A stretch of 64,000 bases of DNA from Deltaproteobacteria bacterium (GCA_018657625.1 JABHWU010000122.1:62001-126000); one strand, 5' to 3'; counted from the first letter of the stretch, positions 44,760 through 53,822 are shown. Numbers and translations: made by a program. Notes: generated from the letters alone by a model not told the origin.

Positions 44760-45674
44760 TTAAAGATTAATTAAGTCCGGGGCAAGAAAAAATACCCCAC
44801 CGGAAATGATACTCTCTTTTATTCTTGATATTGAATCCAGCAAATCTAACTTCCCTAAAAGTGTGTCCTTTTCATCCGGTGCATAGAAAATTTCATATTC
44901 AGTTTCCACCTTTACACTTTTAGATAATTGTTGGATGGTCTGTCTAAATGTGCCAATCTGATCAATCAGTTTAGTTTGAATGGCCTGATTTCCAGTAAAT
45001 ATACGTCCATCAGCCAGTGTTTTTACAAGCTCCAAATCTATTGGTCGATTTTTAGCAACTGCTTCAATAAATTGTTGATGGGTATCTGTTATCAGGCTCT
45101 TGAGTAGTTTTTTTTCAGTCAATGTCATTTTTCGAAAAGACGAGCCAATATCTTTAATTTCTCCGGATTTTATGATTTCCGGGTAAATACCTATTTTATC
45201 CATTAACTTTTGAATATTATAGGTTTGTAATATCACTCCAATACTACCGGTAATTGAACCTGAATTTGCATAGATTTTATTAGCTGCTATTGCAATATAA
45301 TATCCACCCGATGCAGCAACTGAAGCTAAAGAAGCATAAACTGGTATTTTCTGACGAATACGTAATATCTCTTCATAAATTTCCTGAGAAGGTGCAACGG
45401 CTCCCCCAGGACTATTAATATGAATAACGATGCCTCTAATATCCGGATGGTTTTCCAGAATTCTGATTTTCTTGATAAAGGTTTCCGATTCTAATATAAT
45501 TCCTTCCACGGGTACAATGCCGATTAATGGAGTACCGGTCTTCGAGTTAATCGCATAATAAATAAATAAGAGAATGGAGATCAAAATAAGTGGTGATAGT
45601 ACAGGGTGTCTTTTGATTAATGATTTTCTGGGAGAAGATGATCTGGAAATTTCAGAGTTAAATGTAAACGGCAT
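44760..45674 (-). CDS. sppA: signal peptide peptidase SppA, 36-kDa type
   Basis: Membrane-bound Ser/Lys protease degrading leftover signal peptides. 304 residues: a membrane anchor at about 26-43, catalytic S122 (ASGGYYIA) and K174 (GEIKDIGS), and INSPGG at 87-91. It is the short single-domain form seen in Gram-positives and many non-enteric Gram-negatives. It lies 37 bp after the cation exchanger. No Shine-Dalgarno sequence before the ATG. Confidence 0.95.
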   Translation of the reverse strand: MPFTFNSEISRSSSPRKSLIKRHPVLSPLILISILLFIYYAINSKTGTPLIGIVPVEGIILESETFIKKIRILENHPDIRGIVIHINSPGGAVAPSQEIYEEILRIRQKIPVYASLASVAASGGYYIAIAANKIYANSGSITGSIGVILQTYNIQKLMDKIGIYPEIIKSGEIKDIGSSFRKMTLTEKKLLKSLITDTHQQFIEAVAKNRPIDLELVKTLADGRIFTGNQAIQTKLIDQIGTFRQTIQQLSKSVKVETEYEIFYAPDEKDTLLGKLDLLDSISRIKESIISGGVFFLAPDLINL

Positions 45675-45711
45675 TTGTAGTCAGTTTAAAATATAATAAA
45701 AAAAAGAAGGA

Positions 45712-46677
45712 TTAAATACCTTTACCCATGAAGTCAGCTACCCAACGTATGATATTAACAACTAGTAGGAAAAGACCCTGAAGGCGACTAATTTGCCATT
45801 TGGTTCTCATAAAAATTACCACCACGACCACCATTATGACCAGCATGATCATACTGCCTTGTGCTTCGGGAGAAACAGCAAGAGGTTGTTTTAAAATTGC
45901 AGCTAATCCTAATACCCCTAATAGATTGAATAAGTCACTGCCAATTAAATTACCAATAGCCATTCCATGTCTGTTTTTTACCAGGGCCATCATGGAGGTT
46001 GCAAATTCTGGAGTTGAGGTCCCTGCTGCAACAATAGTAACGCCAATGACCCAATCTGAAACGCCAAATTGACGAGCAATTTGGGTGGAAGCTTCAACCA
46101 ATAAATGCCCCCCACCAACAACACCTGCTATCCCCAGAAATAAAAACAGGTAGTCTTTCCATTCAATTTTATCATGGGAAATATCTTCGCCTAAATCTTC
46201 CTTCTTAATAAAAAGGTAAGCCAGATAAATAATCAACATGCTAATCAGGATTATCCCTTCAACACGGGACAATACCATCTCATTGCCGTGGATATGATAA
46301 TCAAAAAGAAAAAAACTGAGAAGTATTGTGACCGAAATCAGAAAAAAACCATCTCTGTAAACCAGTTTTGGCGAGGTTGCAATGGCGTGAAAACAGGCAG
46401 TTCCGCCCAATATAAATCCAAGATTAAAAATATTGGAACCTACAACATTACTGACTGAAATATCTGCCTTACCTGTCAATACAGCACTAATAGTTACAGC
46501 AAATTCAGGGGCGGATGTCCCAATAGCTACAACCGTTAGCCCGATTACGAGGTCCGACACTCCCCAGGCATGGGCTAGTTTTGAAGATGCTTCGACTAAC
46601 CAGTCAGATCCTTTCCACAAAAAGCCTATTGAGATAATAACGATAATTATATTAACAAAAATTATAGAAAAATCCAT
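45712..46677 (-). CDS. CaCA-family calcium/sodium antiporter
   Basis: 321 residues with ten or so membrane helices and two alpha repeats: GTSAPEFAVTISAV with NVVGSNIFN in the first half and GTSTPEFATSMMAL with NLIGSDLFN in the second. This is the YrbG/CaxA-like group of K+-independent exchangers. No Shine-Dalgarno sequence. It is the first gene of a run with sppA and the 80-residue protein. The transported ion cannot be confirmed from sequence. Confidence 0.94.
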   Translation of the reverse strand: MDFSIIFVNIIIVIISIGFLWKGSDWLVEASSKLAHAWGVSDLVIGLTVVAIGTSAPEFAVTISAVLTGKADISVSNVVGSNIFNLGFILGGTACFHAIATSPKLVYRDGFFLISVTILLSFFLFDYHIHGNEMVLSRVEGIILISMLIIYLAYLFIKKEDLGEDISHDKIEWKDYLFLFLGIAGVVGGGHLLVEASTQIARQFGVSDWVIGVTIVAAGTSTPEFATSMMALVKNRHGMAIGNLIGSDLFNLLGVLGLAAILKQPLAVSPEAQGSMIMLVIMVVVVVIFMRTKWQISRLQGLFLLVVNIIRWVADFMGKGI

Positions 46678-46869
46678 ATTATTAACTCGTAAATTTATAA
46701 ACTAAAAACCAATAGACGGTATTATTGTAAAAAGAATTTAAAGCGTATTGTGAATATTATGCTATATACAGCATTTTCATAAAAAATATGATTTGACTGA
46801 AACTAGCCAGAATGAATAATCTTTCTGTGCCATTCAATATACTTGCCAAACCACTTTTATCATATAATT

Positions 46870-47073
46870 ATGCCGAAAATTCCTCAGAAAGATATTAAAA
46901 TGAATTTAGAGCAACTTTTATCTTCTGAAGAAGGCATTGTTACCGTTTTAGCCGCTTCTCTGGTTCTTTCCGATTTTGATGATCCCATGATGGCGATTAC
47001 TGAAGCAACTAAAGCTTATAATAGTAACCGGATCTACTTTAAACGAATAATAGAAATATGGAAAAAGAAATAA
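46870..47073 (+). CDS. small hypothetical protein (57-67 residues)
   Basis: A short frame on the plus strand between two minus-strand operons. The open frame begins with TTG at 46843, but ATG at 46870 or 46900 is more plausible. The protein has a hydrophobic-acidic middle (EEGIVTVLAASLVLSDFDD) and a basic end (FKRIIEIWKKK). Nothing is recognised; the shift in hydrophobicity looks protein-like. A T-run follows the stop. Confidence 0.45.
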   Translation: MPKIPQKDIKMNLEQLLSSEEGIVTVLAASLVLSDFDDPMMAITEATKAYNSNRIYFKRIIEIWKKK

Positions 47074-47084
47074 CGGGCTTTTTT

Positions 47085-47861
47085 TTATTTTTTATTCCGA
47101 AAAAGTGTTCCCCGCCTGTAAACACCTTTAACAACACAAAAATTGGGCATAATCCAACATTCAGGCTCTAAAAATACGAATGGGCATAGTACTGAATTGC
47201 AGCCTGTTTCACAGCCATCACCAATAATAGCTCCAAATTTTGACAGCTTAGTGTCAAAGTTTTTGTTATTGTGTTTGAACTGGATAATCGGAAATTTATC
47301 TGTTTTTTTGGCTGCCAGTGTACGGAATTGTAGATTAGAAAGCTTTGTCCCGGCACCAAGGTTGACATTAGCTCCTATGATGCTATCGCCAATATAAGCA
47401 AAATGTCCTGCTTCCACATGTTTAATGAATATACTGTTTTTAATTTCTGTCGTATGCCCGATTACTGAATGCTCACCAACAAAAGCAAAACCTCTTAAAT
47501 AGGCACTTTGCCTGATTTCACAATTATTGCGAATAATCGTGTGATTTTTGATGGTTGCTCCAGCCTCTACCAGTGTTCCTGAACCGATATAAATTTTTAA
47601 TTCTTGATCAATAAAATCCTTTTGCAGGATTTGTGACTCATTAATAAAATAAGAGCCCTCAATAAATTGATCTGTTTCATCCCTTAAAATAACTCGTTTT
47701 CCCGCCAGGCTTCCTGTATCATTTAATTCATTAAAATATTCATCAATTGCGCTTTCTAGTTTTAGAATGGGTGACCAGGGATAAGGGCTGTCTTTGAAAA
47801 TTGACATTAAAAAAGAATCATCAATTTCTCTAAAATATTGTTTATAGTCCAACCATTCCAT
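47085..47861 (-). CDS. left-handed beta-helix (hexapeptide-repeat) protein, GlmU-C-like
   Basis: 258 residues. An N-terminal 80-residue part is followed by hexapeptide repeats (about 90-240), including the GlmU-type HTTEIKNSIFIKHVEAGHFAYIG-like segment (residues about 135-160) that forms the acetyl-CoA/sugar site in related enzymes. The nucleotidyltransferase domain of GlmU is absent. It could be an acyl- or acetyltransferase or a non-catalytic assembly partner. It is the last gene of the uppS-panE run, 20 bp after panE. A partial AGAGAAG precedes the ATG. Confidence 0.82.
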   Translation of the reverse strand: MEWLDYKQYFREIDDSFLMSIFKDSPYPWSPILKLESAIDEYFNELNDTGSLAGKRVILRDETDQFIEGSYFINESQILQKDFIDQELKIYIGSGTLVEAGATIKNHTIIRNNCEIRQSAYLRGFAFVGEHSVIGHTTEIKNSIFIKHVEAGHFAYIGDSIIGANVNLGAGTKLSNLQFRTLAAKKTDKFPIIQFKHNNKNFDTKLSKFGAIIGDGCETGCNSVLCPFVFLEPECWIMPNFCVVKGVYRRGTLFRNKK

Positions 47862-47881
47862 AACAACTTCTCTTAAAATAT

Positions 47882-48823
47882 TTAATCGTTTGATAAATTG
47901 ATATCAGTATTACTTAATGATAATTGTAATAAATTATACATAGTCTGATTTACGATGGCAGTTATGCCGTGGGCTTTTGCTTTTTGAAGTAATACGCCTA
48001 CCAAGGCTTCCAATTCAGGGGTCGAGCGTGACTCAATATCCATTTGCATGTTTGAGATTACATTTGAATATTGACTACTGAAGTTGATTAGATCTTCAAG
48101 TTGTTGATTGGATATCTCATAGCCTTCAGCTGATGCTACTTGCTGTGCTTCCTGCATCATTTGATTAATTGTTGGCAAGATTTCAGTCATGTTGACAATC
48201 TGACCATAGGTTGTTTTTGTTAAGGCACTGATGGTGTTAAAGGCGTTGTTCCAAATAAAATTTTTCCAGATTTCTATTCTGATCGATCTGGAAATAGTAT
48301 GATTGATGTCAGCATGTGCCAGGACTTGAGATACCCAATCTTCCCGCTCTGATTGTTGATGATCCATCTCTCCATAAATAATTTGGCCCGGAGCATTTTG
48401 ACTAACGACATAATCATCTTTCACATTGCCATTAAAAAAAGGAACTGCTCCCATGATCAAGCTTTTTCCTAATATTTGAGATAATATTTTCTCATTTTCC
48501 AATCCATTTTGTAAGGATAGCAAAATGCTTGAAGGTTTAATGACTGGCAATAGGTTCAAAGTGATTTCATAAGTATGGTACGCTTTGACACAGATCAAGA
48601 TTAAATCCTGTGCCGGTAAGCCGATAATCTGGTCTACAATTTTTGGTTTAAATTCAAAACAAGGATCAATTTTTGAATCTATCTTTAGACCTGTTTCGTT
48701 GAGTTTTTCCACCCGTTCCGGAAGATCTACAAAAGTGACATCAAATCCAGCTTTAAATAGTTTTCCGCCAAAATAAATACCTATAGCACCTGTTCCAATA
48801 ACGAGTATATTAAGCTTTTTCAT
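47882..48823 (-). CDS. panE: 2-dehydropantoate 2-reductase
   Basis: NADPH-dependent reduction of ketopantoate to pantoate (PanE/ApbA family). 313 residues. The nucleotide fold starts at once with VIGTGAIGIYFGG (GxGxxG at 10-15); NGLENEKIL near 107 and the KNFIWNNAFN block carry the catalytic Lys and Asn region. It complements panB at 6.4 kb but sits in the envelope-lipid operon, 32 bp after rseP. Some family members use other 2-keto acids, so function is probable rather than certain. Confidence 0.9.
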   Translation of the reverse strand: MKKLNILVIGTGAIGIYFGGKLFKAGFDVTFVDLPERVEKLNETGLKIDSKIDPCFEFKPKIVDQIIGLPAQDLILICVKAYHTYEITLNLLPVIKPSSILLSLQNGLENEKILSQILGKSLIMGAVPFFNGNVKDDYVVSQNAPGQIIYGEMDHQQSEREDWVSQVLAHADINHTISRSIRIEIWKNFIWNNAFNTISALTKTTYGQIVNMTEILPTINQMMQEAQQVASAEGYEISNQQLEDLINFSSQYSNVISNMQMDIESRSTPELEALVGVLLQKAKAHGITAIVNQTMYNLLQLSLSNTDINLSND

Positions 48824-48855
48824 TGGTATTCTTTATATTATGGTTCCTTTGAGAA

Positions 48856-50139
48856 TTAACCTAAAAGTCGAAAGCCATCTTGAATAAAAACAAAAATAAA
48901 TAAGGTCATTAAAACCATAAATCCTATTTTTTGTACATTCAGTCGAAATTCTTTTGATAAACGTTTTCTTTTCAGTTTTTCAATTAATAGGAAAAAAATA
49001 TGACCACCATCTAAAGCAGGAATTGGTAATAAGTTAAAGATGCATAGTTGAAGACTGATAAAACTGACTCGACTCAGTAAAGTGCCCAAACCTATTTCGG
49101 CGGCCTCACCAACCATTTTGGCAATCATGATAGGTCCACCAATGGAATCACTGCTTTCTTGTCCGGTAAATAACTTGTACAGGAATTCAAATGTTGCCTG
49201 AGTCAGCATCACAACCCAGCTAAATCCCTGTGTAATAGATGTTTTTAGGTCCTCCGATTCATAGCGTGTCGCCCAATTGATACCAATCAACCATCGACCT
49301 GTGTCAGCGTCTAATTTTGGATTAACTGTTACCGACTGCAAATGACCCTTTCTCAAATATTGAATAATTATCTGAGTGTCTTTTGTCTTTGATAAAACGG
49401 TAATAATTTGTGCCCAGTCATTGATTTTGGCGTCATGAATTTGAACAATAATATCTCCGACTTTCAAACCAGCTTGCTCAGCAGCTGAACTAGCCATTAC
49501 CTTACCTATTTCAGGCTTTATCCTAAATTCCCAACCAAAACCTTTATTATCTTTTAATTGTTCTTTGAACAATTGTAGTTTAATAATTTTTTCGTTCCGT
49601 AAGATTTCCAAATCAATGATATCTGTTTGGACCTGCCTCAACTCTTTTTGGAAGCTTTTAAATGTCAATATCGGTCGATTGTTAACGCTTTTTATAAGAT
49701 CATCTTTCTGTAATCCGATGGCAGCCGCATGGCTATTTAATGAGACATTGCCGATAGCAACGGGATCTTGGTAAAAGGCAGGGACCTGCTGTCCAATATA
49801 AAACACCAGTATCGCCAAAATAATAGCTGTTATGAGATTCATGAAAGAACCTGCCACCAAAATGTAAAAACGTTGCAAAATTGATTTGGCAGCGTAATTA
49901 TCCGGTTCATCAGGATTTTCATCATCAAGGTTTTGCCCTTTCAATTTGACATAACCACCAATAGGAATCCAGGAAATAATATATTCAGTGCCTTTGTATA
50001 TTTTGGATACAATTTTAGGTGGGAACCCAATTGAAAATTCTTTTACATCAACACCCACATGTTTTGCCGCCAAAAAATGCCCTAGTTCATGAACAAATAC
50101 TAGAAACCCCAGTACTAAAATAAAAATGATAATCGTCAT
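48856..50139 (-). CDS. rseP: RIP metalloprotease RseP
   Basis: Site-2-type intramembrane zinc protease that cleaves anti-sigma factors and signal peptides. 427 residues: HELGH at 17-21 in the first helix, two PDZ domains (about 115-190 and 200-285) and the third zinc ligand D377 in PALDGGH within a later helix. It lies 25 bp after dxr in the conserved uppS-cdsA-dxr-rseP order. No rseA or rpoE is nearby. Confidence 0.96.
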   Translation of the reverse strand: MTIIIFILVLGFLVFVHELGHFLAAKHVGVDVKEFSIGFPPKIVSKIYKGTEYIISWIPIGGYVKLKGQNLDDENPDEPDNYAAKSILQRFYILVAGSFMNLITAIILAILVFYIGQQVPAFYQDPVAIGNVSLNSHAAAIGLQKDDLIKSVNNRPILTFKSFQKELRQVQTDIIDLEILRNEKIIKLQLFKEQLKDNKGFGWEFRIKPEIGKVMASSAAEQAGLKVGDIIVQIHDAKINDWAQIITVLSKTKDTQIIIQYLRKGHLQSVTVNPKLDADTGRWLIGINWATRYESEDLKTSITQGFSWVVMLTQATFEFLYKLFTGQESSDSIGGPIMIAKMVGEAAEIGLGTLLSRVSFISLQLCIFNLLPIPALDGGHIFFLLIEKLKRKRLSKEFRLNVQKIGFMVLMTLFIFVFIQDGFRLLG

Positions 50140-50164
50140 TGATTTATAGATCTTATTATAGTGT

Positions 50165-51370
50165 TTAATTTATGAAATGCGTTTTAAGTTGGTTTTGAAT
50201 AAATTGTCGTCCCCATAAGTCGGATTGAATTGCATCATCAATACTATCAATATTTTGTAAATACCGTTCGCACTTGGATTCAAATTTTAGTTTCAAGGCC
50301 TTTAGAACTTTTTGTAGCTGATCAAAAATGACTGTAAATTCAATTTTTCGAGTCAAAAACAGATCCACTAGTGTTTCATTTGCGCCGTTCAAAGCCGCCG
50401 GAGCACCGCCACCAAGTCGCAATGCATCAAAAGCAAATTGAATAGTTGGGAACTTCATTAAATCGGGTTGTTCAAAAGTTAAAGTCACGAAGTCGGTCCA
50501 ATCAATATATTGGCTGCCAGATTCTATTCGATCAGGATATCCCAGACAATTTGCGATGGGTGTCTTCATATCAGGAAATCCCATTTGAGCTAAGGTAGAT
50601 CCATCTTTGTAAACAACCATTGAATGAATAATCGACTGAGGATGAACCAGCACTTTAATTTGATCAATCTTCAGATTAAACAACCATTTGGCTTCTATGA
50701 CCTCAAGGCATTTGTTCATCATCGTGGCTGAATCAATGGTAATTTTCTCTCCCATTTCCCAATTCGGATGATTCAAAGCTTCTTCTAATGTAATATCTTT
50801 AAATTCGGATAGTTCTTTTGTTCGAAAAGGTCCACCGGATGCGGTTAAGATAATATGATCAATGTCTTTATGGCAATTACCCATTAAGCATTGAAAAATT
50901 GCGTTATGCTCACTGTCAAGTGGTAGTAACTCTATACCATGTTTTTCCGCTTTCCGCATCATCAAATCACCAGTTAAAACTAGTGTTTCTTTGTTAGCCA
51001 GTGCTATATCCTTGTCGGCTTGAATTGCTGCAAAAACGGGTTTTAGCCCAGCTGAACCAACGATAGCAGCCACAATTTTATCGGCCATACTACTTTTAGC
51101 AACTTCAATGTTACCGGATTCTCCTTCAACGATGGCTATTTCTTTGAATTGATTTCCTAAAAGTGTTCTTAGCTGATCACGATAACCTTCGCCAACAGAG
51201 ACAATTTCAGGTTTAAATACCTTAATTTGTTCTGCCATTAACGACATATTCTTTTGGCACGTCAAACCAATAATATTAAACCGATCCTGATTTAAACGAA
51301 TCACATCAAGGGTGCTTCGCCCAACAGAACCTGTTGATCCTAATATTACGATACCCTGTTTATTAACCAT
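50165..51370 (-). CDS. dxr: 1-deoxy-D-xylulose 5-phosphate reductoisomerase
   Basis: Second enzyme of the MEP isoprenoid pathway. 401 residues, family-standard. NADPH-binding LGSTGSVGRSTLDVI at the N-terminus, the metal-site PLDSEHNAIFQ near 152, the flexible loop HPNWEMG and SQSIIHSMV-type C-terminal segment (HPQSIIHSMVVY). It lies 23 bp after cdsA. It supplies precursors for the undecaprenyl chain made by UppS in the same operon. Confidence 0.98.
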   Translation of the reverse strand: MVNKQGIVILGSTGSVGRSTLDVIRLNQDRFNIIGLTCQKNMSLMAEQIKVFKPEIVSVGEGYRDQLRTLLGNQFKEIAIVEGESGNIEVAKSSMADKIVAAIVGSAGLKPVFAAIQADKDIALANKETLVLTGDLMMRKAEKHGIELLPLDSEHNAIFQCLMGNCHKDIDHIILTASGGPFRTKELSEFKDITLEEALNHPNWEMGEKITIDSATMMNKCLEVIEAKWLFNLKIDQIKVLVHPQSIIHSMVVYKDGSTLAQMGFPDMKTPIANCLGYPDRIESGSQYIDWTDFVTLTFEQPDLMKFPTIQFAFDALRLGGGAPAALNGANETLVDLFLTRKIEFTVIFDQLQKVLKALKLKFESKCERYLQNIDSIDDAIQSDLWGRQFIQNQLKTHFIN

Positions 51371-51393
51371 GATTATTGTTACAAAATTGAGAA

Positions 51394-52254
51394 CTAAACT
51401 GAAATTCCAAAAATTATAAGTAGGATGAAATAAACCGGTATTGCTAAGAGATAAGCGTCATAACGATCTAAAAAACCACCATGTCCTGGAATGAAATTGC
51501 TGGAATCTTTTACATTAAATGTTCTTTTTAGTTTTGACTCAATTAAATCTCCAATCTGAGCGGCAGGGATAACGAGTAAAATTAGTACAATTAATTTCCA
51601 ACCAAAAATTAATTCCTTTAGTTGTATTTCACTGGAATTGAATGGACCATATCTATAAAACCAATCCCAAATATAAATACCGATCAAAGCCCCGATTAAA
51701 CCACCCAGAATGCCAAACAAGCTTCCCTCTTTAGTCTTTTTAGGACTGATAGTAGGTGCAAGTAGTACCTTTCCAAATGATTTTCCACCAAAATAAGCAG
51801 CACTATCATTGATGGAAACCATTAATAAAAGTAATAGGATAACGTGTGGTGCAATATCGGGGTTTACGGTCACTTTGATCCAAAATAACAGACAGAAGGG
51901 AAAAGCAATCCAAATCAATGGGATAGTATACCATTTGAATGAAGTTTTTGTAATGAGAGTAGTGCCCATGATGAGTATACATATGATAGCGACAGCAATC
52001 AGGAAATAAAGCTGCTGATTCTGAAAAAGAAACCATACCCCGGAAAATATGAGGATATGATTAAGTAACTGAATCAATAATTTTAACCTGAAGTGCTTTT
52101 TTACAATCAAATGGTATTCTAATGATCCTATTAACGCTAAACTAAATGTAATCGTTAAAAATAAGAACTCAGAGGTTGTAAATATCGCCCAAAGACAGAA
52201 CATAATCATTACCAAAGCAGATACAAGCCTAAGAATCAGCTTCTTACTAATCAT
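51394..52254 (-). CDS. cdsA: phosphatidate cytidylyltransferase
   Basis: Makes CDP-diacylglycerol, the branch point of phospholipid synthesis. 286 residues with about seven membrane helices. The C-terminal family signature is complete: KRTFNVKD then GHGGFLDRYD. SPKKTKEGSLFG near residue 177 is also typical. Its start overlaps the uppS stop by 8 bp, and AGGTAA stands before the ATG. Confidence 0.97.
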   Translation of the reverse strand: MISKKLILRLVSALVMIMFCLWAIFTTSEFLFLTITFSLALIGSLEYHLIVKKHFRLKLLIQLLNHILIFSGVWFLFQNQQLYFLIAVAIICILIMGTTLITKTSFKWYTIPLIWIAFPFCLLFWIKVTVNPDIAPHVILLLLLMVSINDSAAYFGGKSFGKVLLAPTISPKKTKEGSLFGILGGLIGALIGIYIWDWFYRYGPFNSSEIQLKELIFGWKLIVLILLVIPAAQIGDLIESKLKRTFNVKDSSNFIPGHGGFLDRYDAYLLAIPVYFILLIIFGISV

Positions 52255-52969
52255 TTACCTTACCTCTTCTACGATTTCTTCCAGAATAATCCACAAGAGC
52301 CTTAATCAATTCAGTACGATTAAAATCTGGCCATAAGGTATCGGTAAAATAAAACTCTGCGTATGCCGACTGCCATAATAGGAAATTTGATAAACGTAAT
52401 TCGCCTGAGGTTCTTATAATCAGATCTGGATCAGCTAGTCCGTTTGTAAATAAATGTTCAGAAAAAATGGCTTCATCTATATCGTCGTAATTCAATTGAT
52501 TAGATTGTACTTTTTTGACGATTTTTTTACAGGCATTCAAAATTTCTGACCTTGAACCATAATCCACAGCTAGGCATAAAGTCATTCCTGTATTATTTTT
52601 TGTAACATCATAGGCATGCTGAATTGGATTGTCTAAAAAAGCCGGTAATCGACTTCGATGTCCTAAAATTTTGAATTGAATATTATTTTCAGTTAAAGTT
52701 TTTAGCTCTTTTTTGAGAAACTCTTCAAATAGTTTCATTAAAAAATTAACTTCCACTTTTGGACGTTCCCAGTTTTCAGTTGAGAAGGCATATAGGGTCA
52801 ATATTTTTATCCCTAATTCGACAGATGCTTCTACTGTTTGTCGTACAGCAGAGATTGCATTTCTATGCCCATAAATTCTGGGGAATTTTTTTTGTTTTGC
52901 CCAACGACCATTGCCATCCATAATGATGCCAACATGTCCTGGAAGTGATTCTATCTTCAATGTTTCCAA
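52247..52969 (-). CDS. uppS: isoprenyl transferase (undecaprenyl diphosphate synthase)
   Basis: cis-Prenyltransferase making the C55 lipid carrier for peptidoglycan and other polymers. 240 residues. IMDGNGRWAK near 16-25 holds the catalytic Asp; FSTENWERP and SGELRLSNFLLWQSAYAE-type C-terminal block (TSGELRLSNFLLWQ) are present. Start codons near the 5' end are both TTG (52969 or 52960), the latter with GGAA upstream. It heads the six-gene envelope operon; frr, a usual neighbour, is absent. Confidence 0.96.
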   Translation of the reverse strand: METLKIESLPGHVGIIMDGNGRWAKQKKFPRIYGHRNAISAVRQTVEASVELGIKILTLYAFSTENWERPKVEVNFLMKLFEEFLKKELKTLTENNIQFKILGHRSRLPAFLDNPIQHAYDVTKNNTGMTLCLAVDYGSRSEILNACKKIVKKVQSNQLNYDDIDEAIFSEHLFTNGLADPDLIIRTSGELRLSNFLLWQSAYAEFYFTDTLWPDFNRTELIKALVDYSGRNRRRGKVND

Positions 52970-53220
52970 ATAAATTATCTGGTGTAGGGTATTTAATAAT
53001 TTTGATGAAATTAATTTTTAACAATATAGCAAATTGTCCGTTTTGGCAACAAAACCATAGCAAATATTTTTTTTTATAGTAAACTGAATTCATAGATGAA
53101 TTTTTAGTAAATAGTCAGTTTTCCGTGTCATTATAAATACCTCTCTGGAATCACTATTTTAAAATACTAAAACTATTTTTATGATAATTTTTAAAAAAAA
53201 GACTTGCAATATATTCATAT

Positions 53221-53258
53221 TTAACTCACAGTTAATTTTATTTTTAACTGTGAGTTAA
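53221..53258. promoter_or_regulatory. perfect 15-bp inverted repeat, each arm itself palindromic
   Basis: TTAACTCACAGTTAA at 53221-53235 and its exact complement at 53244-53258 enclose TTTTATTT. Each arm is also TTAACT-CAC-AGTTAA (or its complement), a classic operator form. This looks like two adjacent operator sites for a dimeric regulator; as RNA it would be a long A/U-rich stem. It lies 33 bp before a strong ribosome site and is shared by the upstream regions of uppS and the small unit. Confidence 0.6.
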
Positions 53259-53300
53259 TTTATTAATATTTCATAATGCTAATGGTATTGAGGAGGTATT

Positions 53301-53330
53301 GTGAAAGGAAATAAGGTGATCAGCCAATAG
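53301..53330 (+). CDS. possible leader peptide (9 codons)
   Basis: AGGAGG, the strongest ribosome site in the window, is followed after four bases by GTG and a nine-codon frame (MKGNKVISQ) ending in TAG. A hairpin and a second ribosome site with a 64-codon frame come next, an attenuator-like order. No run of one amino-acid codon is present, so a classical amino-acid attenuator is not indicated. Confidence 0.35.
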   Translation: MKGNKVISQ

Positions 53331-53357
53331 TTGTTTAATTGTCGCTGGTGTATAAGG

Positions 53358-53382
53358 GAGTGGCTAAATTGTCCACTCCTCA
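53358..53382 (+). promoter_or_regulatory. hairpin between leader and 64-residue frame
   Basis: GGAGTGG, a nine-base loop (CTAAATTGT) and CCACTCC form a 7-bp G/C-rich stem. The downstream sequence has TTAATTATTTTTAG and then AGAGGAG for the next frame. It could be an attenuator, or it could shield nothing. The right arm and the next ribosome site do not overlap. Confidence 0.5.
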
Positions 53383-53408
53383 TTAATTATTTTTAGAGGA
53401 GTTGAATT

Positions 53409-53603
53409 ATGTATCAAGGAAATTTCTTTCTGGTTAATTCCAGTAAGATGTTGGAAGCGGAAATGAAACGAAAACGAGAAGATTTATATTCAACGTTTCA
53501 TTTACATTCAACCTCTAACTGGACTTTACCTAGAAAAAAAATCGGGAAATTTCTAATTTATTTAGGAAATTATCTTCAAAAAGATGTTATTGCTCATTCC
53601 TGA
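53409..53603 (+). CDS. small basic protein of unknown function (64 residues)
   Basis: No family recognised. AGAGGAG lies 7 bases before the ATG, and a strong terminator follows 65 bp after the stop, so a dedicated transcript is very likely. The N-terminal half is polar and charged (EAEMKRKREDLYSTFH); the C-terminal third is a basic amphipathic segment (RKKIGKFLIYLGNYLQK) that could bind membrane or nucleic acid. There is no signal peptide and no cysteine. The signals before and after it are much stronger than those of the large genes nearby. Confidence 0.7.
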   Translation: MYQGNFFLVNSSKMLEAEMKRKREDLYSTFHLHSTSNWTLPRKKIGKFLIYLGNYLQKDVIAHS

Positions 53604-53668
53604 ACCCATTATTAACCTTTTTTAAATGGTGTTTAAATGAAGATTTTATTTTTTTTATGTTCCCTCTG

Positions 53669-53694
53669 GCGCTGATTTTCAGCGCTTTTTTTTT
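53669..53694 (+). terminator. Rho-independent terminator of the small unit
   Basis: GCGCTGA (53669-53675), a TTT loop and TCAGCGC (53679-53685) are followed by nine T. It is the strongest terminator in the window. Confidence 0.92.
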
Positions 53695-53822
53695 GAAATT
53701 CTCCTACCCTAGAAAATAATTCATATTGTTGATTCTTATAACAGCTGATGCGGTGTTACCTAACTGTATGCTAGAAAATTGGATATATTTAGGTTCCTTT
53801 AAAACTAATGGATAAAAAATTA

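Larger units (their letters stand above)
52970..53408. other. intergenic region, 439 bp, with nested palindrome and leader elements
   Basis: Between divergent uppS and a 64-residue frame. From left to right: A/T-rich uppS upstream region, the 15-bp-arm palindrome at 53221-53258, a strong ribosome site with a nine-codon frame at 53291-53330, and a hairpin at 53358-53382. Each is listed separately. Confidence 0.7.
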
